From: Jacaranda mimosifolia
Taxonomy: Eukaryota > Streptophyta > Magnoliopsida > Lamiales > Bignoniaceae
NCBI GenBank assembly: GCA_018894105.1
Contig: CM032119.1
Span: 16,137,246 to 16,201,245 of the forward strand
Direction: 5' to 3'
Length of the DNA: 64,000 bases
Shown here: one piece after another, positions 60,428-64,000 of the stretch
How the letters are laid out: every line of letters starts with the position of its first letter
How positions within the stretch are numbered: position 1 is the stretch's first letter
Position numbers and translations under genes: made by a program
The notes under the pieces: model-generated
Database searches by the model: none
Told to the model about the DNA's origin: nothing
What the model saw: only the letters and a program-made list of their open reading frames with translations

Positions 60428-62722
60428 TGAAAGCAAGTAAGGTACTAGGATCTAATAATAAAACTTTAAAAGCTTAAATAAACTAGTGCTTACAAGACAC
60501 CAAGGATCTAAACATACTTTAGGATTTAGATTTGGTTAAAGAGTTAACTTAAGAGCTTAAATCCAAAGGTAGATTGAAGAACTCCATCTTCAATTAGAAT
60601 TTGCCAGTAGTGGTGTAGCTAGAAACAAGCGAATTTTGATGGATTCAAAACACTCAAAAAATGTTGAAAAAATTCCAATAAATGGTCAACACCTTGAGAA
60701 AGCTGTTGGAATAAGTTTCAGCTTACAACTCTTTCTGGATCTCCTGGAATAAAATCGACAAGAGACTAGTCTTGCATGTGGATCTCCAAAGGCTTAGCAA
60801 ACCAAGTGTTTTTTTGCCTCTATCGAAATGATCCACACACTAATTCAAATCCTACTACTCCTCACTTTTAGCTAGAGAAAGAGAAGAGAGTTGAGAAGAG
60901 AGTGGCCAATTTTTGGGCAAGGAGAAGAAGAAGAAGAAGATGATCTTCAACACATGAATGAACACCTTTGAAAATGGAGGGAAAAGTGAGAATCTAATTC
61001 TTCACTTGCATAATGTGTGTGTTGCCGCCCCCTCACTCTATATCTCTATATAGAGTGAGGGTGGTGTGATGCCAAAGTGGCATCACACCTTCCTCAAGGA
61101 GGGAGGACCACCAACCATGCATGCCGTGCAAGCTTAGTTGGCAAATTGAAATCTAATTTGAATTTGTGTGCATTTAAATTACATTTGAAATCTAATTTCA
61201 AATTAATTAAATGCCACACTAAAATGGTCATATCATTTGAATTTTCCCTGCAAAGAATATTCTCCTCATTAATCAAATTAAATAATTTAATTTAATTAAT
61301 TAATGATTAACTAAACTCTTGAGTCAACTTACTTAACTCTTTAAGCTTAATTTTGTTAACGTAACTCTTTAAGTTGACTTGACCAATTGATGGTCACATG
61401 GTACCAAATAATTAACTCTTTAATAATTGGTCTAATTTAAATGAATTTAACTTCTTAAATTAGTTGATCAATTTAACATTTAAATTAATCAAACTAAAAC
61501 TGACCTCAATTTCAATAACCCAAAAATACGTCTCCTTGGAGAGAATTTTCTAACACTTAGAAAGTTCTTCCATTACTTAGGAAATGTAATTACTTTTTGT
61601 GTATGACCTAATAGGTTCTACCATTCATTGGGCATGTGCTCGATCTCCTTGTGACTTTTGAATACCGTATATTTATTTTAGTTTAAATTCCTTTAAACTA
61701 ATTGACTCAATTAAATTAATTTTCATTAATTAAAGAATATCTAATCTCCATGGTCGATGTCCAACCTCAAGCCCATGGATCCCAACTAATTAGCCGAAAT
61801 GAATGGTTTTGGAGAACCATCATAGCTCTACGCGTATCATGCAAATATGGTCATTCCGTCTCCTATCTCCGAAAAGTGACTTAGGGTAAGATATTTGTCG
61901 GCTCCTTAATAGCCTCGATACTATATCTCTATTCCCAATGTTCGATTCCACTTTATAACCTCATCTTTGGAAAAACTCCTTTTCCAAATTTTCATACTAC
62001 CTTACGCAAGGATTTATTGGAATCGATCATTATAGAACACATCGGAGATGTACTCACCCTTCACAAAGACGAAGAGTTGGATTTCATCTTGGATCTCACA
62101 AACCTCTATGTCAAAGTAGCTCATGCCCAATCACCATTCGAACGGCCCCGTTAAGTGACCAAAGAGGAGTCAAAGCATGAGAACCTAAGCATAAGGTTAC
62201 CATGGATCCTCTAGTCAAAGGACTAATTATATGCACTAGCGTAAGCGGGAGAACTTGTCACTACTAATTTGCCTGTCTGGCTATCTAATAGATTCTCCAA
62301 TAGGTCTTCAGTGCCTTATTCCCTAACAAGCACCCACTGACACGCATCTATATCTCATATGGGATTGCCCATAGGATAGAGCAATATCCAACTCTTTGGA
62401 TCTATGTATTGTCAGTGCAAATCTATTTGGATCTTAGATGCCCCATCTCATAAAATCCTACGATTTGGAAGATTTAAGATAACAACTATATAAGACTTAT
62501 TCCATGATCACCACTATAAGACTTATTCCATGATCACCACTTGATGCATGACCAAGTCCCATAGTCATGAGTGATCTAAGGGCTTCAACCAAATGCCAAT
62601 GAAGCAAATATAAGAATAAGATAAAGATGGCCATATTATTAATATCATTCAATCAAGATTGTATCAGAAGTGAAATAGTTTACAACGCCAATCTAATTAA
62701 CTTGTTGGGCACTATTCCTACA
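60428..62722 (-). repeat. 5' LTR of Copia-2
   Basis: It pairs with 52748-54968. On the - strand it begins TGTAGGAATAGTGCCC and ends GCTTTCA. It holds a private tandem duplication of about 26 bp at 62487-62541 and is longer than the other LTR by about 74 bp. Confidence 0.9.
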
Positions 62723-62849
62723 TCCCACCCACCCATTAGAGGAGTAATTGACACAATTGCTGGAGGCCCGACTAGAGGGGACTCCAAATCAGCAAGAAGA
62801 TAAAATCAAATAAGGCTGGAATCGACCAAGTCTTCTACTGTCGAAATAG

Positions 62850-63391
62850 TTTTCCAGCTCTCGACCAGTGCAAAATCAATCACTTTCTCAGATGTTGACC
62901 TTTCACACATCGAGAATCAGGGGGCTGACAACAAGTTAGATTGCCCCCTTGTGGTATCTGCTGAGATAGCCAACTTTGAGGTTAGAAAAGTGTTGGTTGA
63001 CAATGGCAGCTCTGCAAATATAATTTTCTTGTTGACTTTGAAGAAAATGAATAAATATTGGGAAGCTAAAATTTGAGCTTGTGCGTACCCTGCAGGTTGG
63101 ATTTGGGGGGTTGATATCATTCCTGAGGGGTTTATAAATTTTTCCACTTCATTTGAAGAGGCCCTTCGGTAAAACACGCTCATGGTTAACTACCTGGTCA
63201 CTGATGCCCACTTTGCTTACAATGCTCTTATCGGACGACTAGCATTGAATGACTTTAGAGCTATTATCTTGACTTGTCACATAAAGGTCAAGTTTCCGAC
63301 AGCTGCTGGAACTAGTAAACTTCTCTGCAACATGAAGGAAGCTTGGCCCTGTAACATAACCACGATCGAGTTCAATGAACAAAAAGCTTGA
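62850..63391 (+). pseudogene. Gypsy protease region (degenerate)
   Basis: Retropepsin-like domain: the motif DNGSSANI has Asp-Asn-Gly in place of the common Asp-Thr/Ser-Gly, as is frequent in this Gypsy lineage, and a later open piece shows NALIGRLALNDFRAI, the conserved C-terminal region. Stops lie near 63075 and 63172. Confidence 0.8.
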
Positions 63392-63739
63392 GCAAAACTA
63401 AAATCTTTAGGGGACATCCTAATAACAAAACCTCGAAGAGGGATAGCAAAGTAAAAAGAAAAAACTGGAGGAGACTAGGGTTGAGCTCATTGGAGAGTTC
63501 AAGAGTATCAAACTCGAGTCAGGGAACCCCAACAAGACCACCAGAATTGGGACTGGTTTTGGGAGTAGGATAGAGTACTTGATGGTCAATTTCCTAAGAA
63601 AGAATGTTGATGTCTTTACTTGGAAAGCTGCTGACCTATAAGGAATCAACCACAGTGTCATCATCTACCATCTGGATGTGGATCCTCATACAAATTGGTC
63701 AAGTAGAAGACCAGAATCGTCAACGCTGAAGGATGCCAA

Positions 63740-64000
63740 ATAATTGAAAGGAGGTCAACAAACTTTTAGAGGCTAGATACATTGTTGAAATTCAATATCC
63801 AAGTTAGCTTTATAATGTAGTCCTTGTCCATAAGAATGAGGAAAAATGGCGAATGTGTAACGATTTTGCTGATTTGAATAAAGCTTGTCCTAAAGATCAT
63901 TACCTACTACCTCATATAAATTTATTAGTAGATTCTACTACTGGTTGTGATCTTTTGAGTATGGCGGATGCCTTCCAAGTTTATTATCAAATTTTCATGC
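63740..64000 (+). pseudogene. Gypsy reverse transcriptase, N-terminal part
   Basis: Blocks EKWRMCNDFADLNKACPKD and LLSMADAFQVYYQI are RT domains 1-2 of a Ty3/Gypsy polymerase; the catalytic-region Asp is in MADAF. The domain is cut by the end of the window, and at least one stop occurs upstream. Confidence 0.88.

Larger units (their letters stand above)
52748..62722 (-). mobile_element. Complete Copia LTR retrotransposon, inactive (Copia-2)
   Basis: A 9,975-bp element on the - strand with LTRs at 60428-62722 (5') and 52748-54968 (3'), a tRNA-Met primer site, a 1.9-kb leader, gag, protease, integrase, RT, RNase H and a polypurine tract. The flanking pentamers TCCCG (52743-52747) and TCCCA (62723-62727) agree at four of five. 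It splits a Gypsy element between gag and protease, so it is the younger of the two. It is the same family as Copia-1 but in opposite orientation, and its gag and RT pieces are better preserved. Its LTRs differ by roughly one base in ten over the stretch I aligned by eye. Confidence 0.93.
62723..64000 (+). mobile_element. Gypsy retrotransposon, right part (protease and start of RT), cut by window end
   Basis: This continues the element at 50323-52747. It starts with the phrase around RGVIDTIAGGP, which normally follows the gag end in this lineage. The aspartic protease has VDNGSSANIIF (about 62995-63030), and the following piece 63182-63391 covers the rest of the protease domain. After a linker, RT begins at about 63750 with RMCNDFADLNKACPKD and SMADAFQVYYQI. 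Stops interrupt it. Ribonuclease H, integrase and the 3' LTR would lie beyond the window. Confidence 0.88.

Noticed and set aside
1..64000. CRISPR arrays, operons or a bacterial-type defence system
   Set aside because: The window is plant nuclear DNA with introns and plant transposons; the repeats seen are microsatellites, TIRs and LTRs, not spaced arrays.

Overview
This window reads as nuclear DNA of a flowering plant, probably a eudicot. It is AT-rich, its genes carry introns, and transposable elements fill most of it. Two host genes can be supported. The first is a three-exon basic helix-loop-helix factor at 7045-9809 on the + strand, closest to Arabidopsis bHLH71. The second is an ATL-family membrane RING-H2 ubiquitin ligase at 40704-41696 on the - strand, closest to ATL51/ATL52. 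A broken copy of the 3' end of the RING gene lies at 26418-26610. A possible last exon of a small membrane protein at 21703-21879 is only a candidate. No rRNA, intact tRNA, CRISPR array or organelle segment was seen.

Layout. 1-5.5 kb: intergenic DNA with a CACTA non-autonomous transposon (579-1767, TSD TCA) and two copies of one MITE family. 5.5-10.4 kb: bHLH gene and flanks, with long CA and C tracts. 10.4-14.1 kb: hAT-like remnant, a (TG)28 microsatellite, a Gypsy-like LTR fragment and a 1.56-kb Mutator-like element with a 10-bp TSD. 14.1-20.2 kb: decayed retrotransposon DNA, including a gag-like pseudogene split by a 1.04-kb hAT-type element (9-bp TSD) and a GC-rich LTR. 20.2-23.7 kb: quiet, AT-rich. 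23.7-26.6 kb: a duplicated segment with a hAT-like element, a probable solo LTR and the RING-gene fragment. 26.6-36.7 kb: a complete but dead Copia element on the + strand. 37-38.3 kb: a retrotransposon-like ORF, then unassigned DNA. 38.3-41.7 kb: the second copy of the duplicated segment, leading into the intact RING gene. 44-50.3 kb: the 3' part of a Sirevirus-type Copia on the - strand with an envelope-like ORF after pol. 50.3-64 kb: a Gypsy element (+) split by a second complete Copia element (52748-62722, -) of the same family as the first.

The host genes show no functional link. The bHLH factor would act in the nucleus on E-box DNA; the RING protein would sit in a membrane and promote ubiquitination. 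The window is mostly a record of nested insertions, several dated relative to each other by target-site duplications, by splitting of older elements, and by comparison of the two duplicated segments. I found no convincing new biological system. The observations most worth checking are the duplication whose edge coincides with a transposon end, the nested insertions, the Mutator-like element with doubled arms, the inverted repeat in a Copia leader, and the candidate small membrane-protein exon. All retroelement reading frames seen are interrupted.
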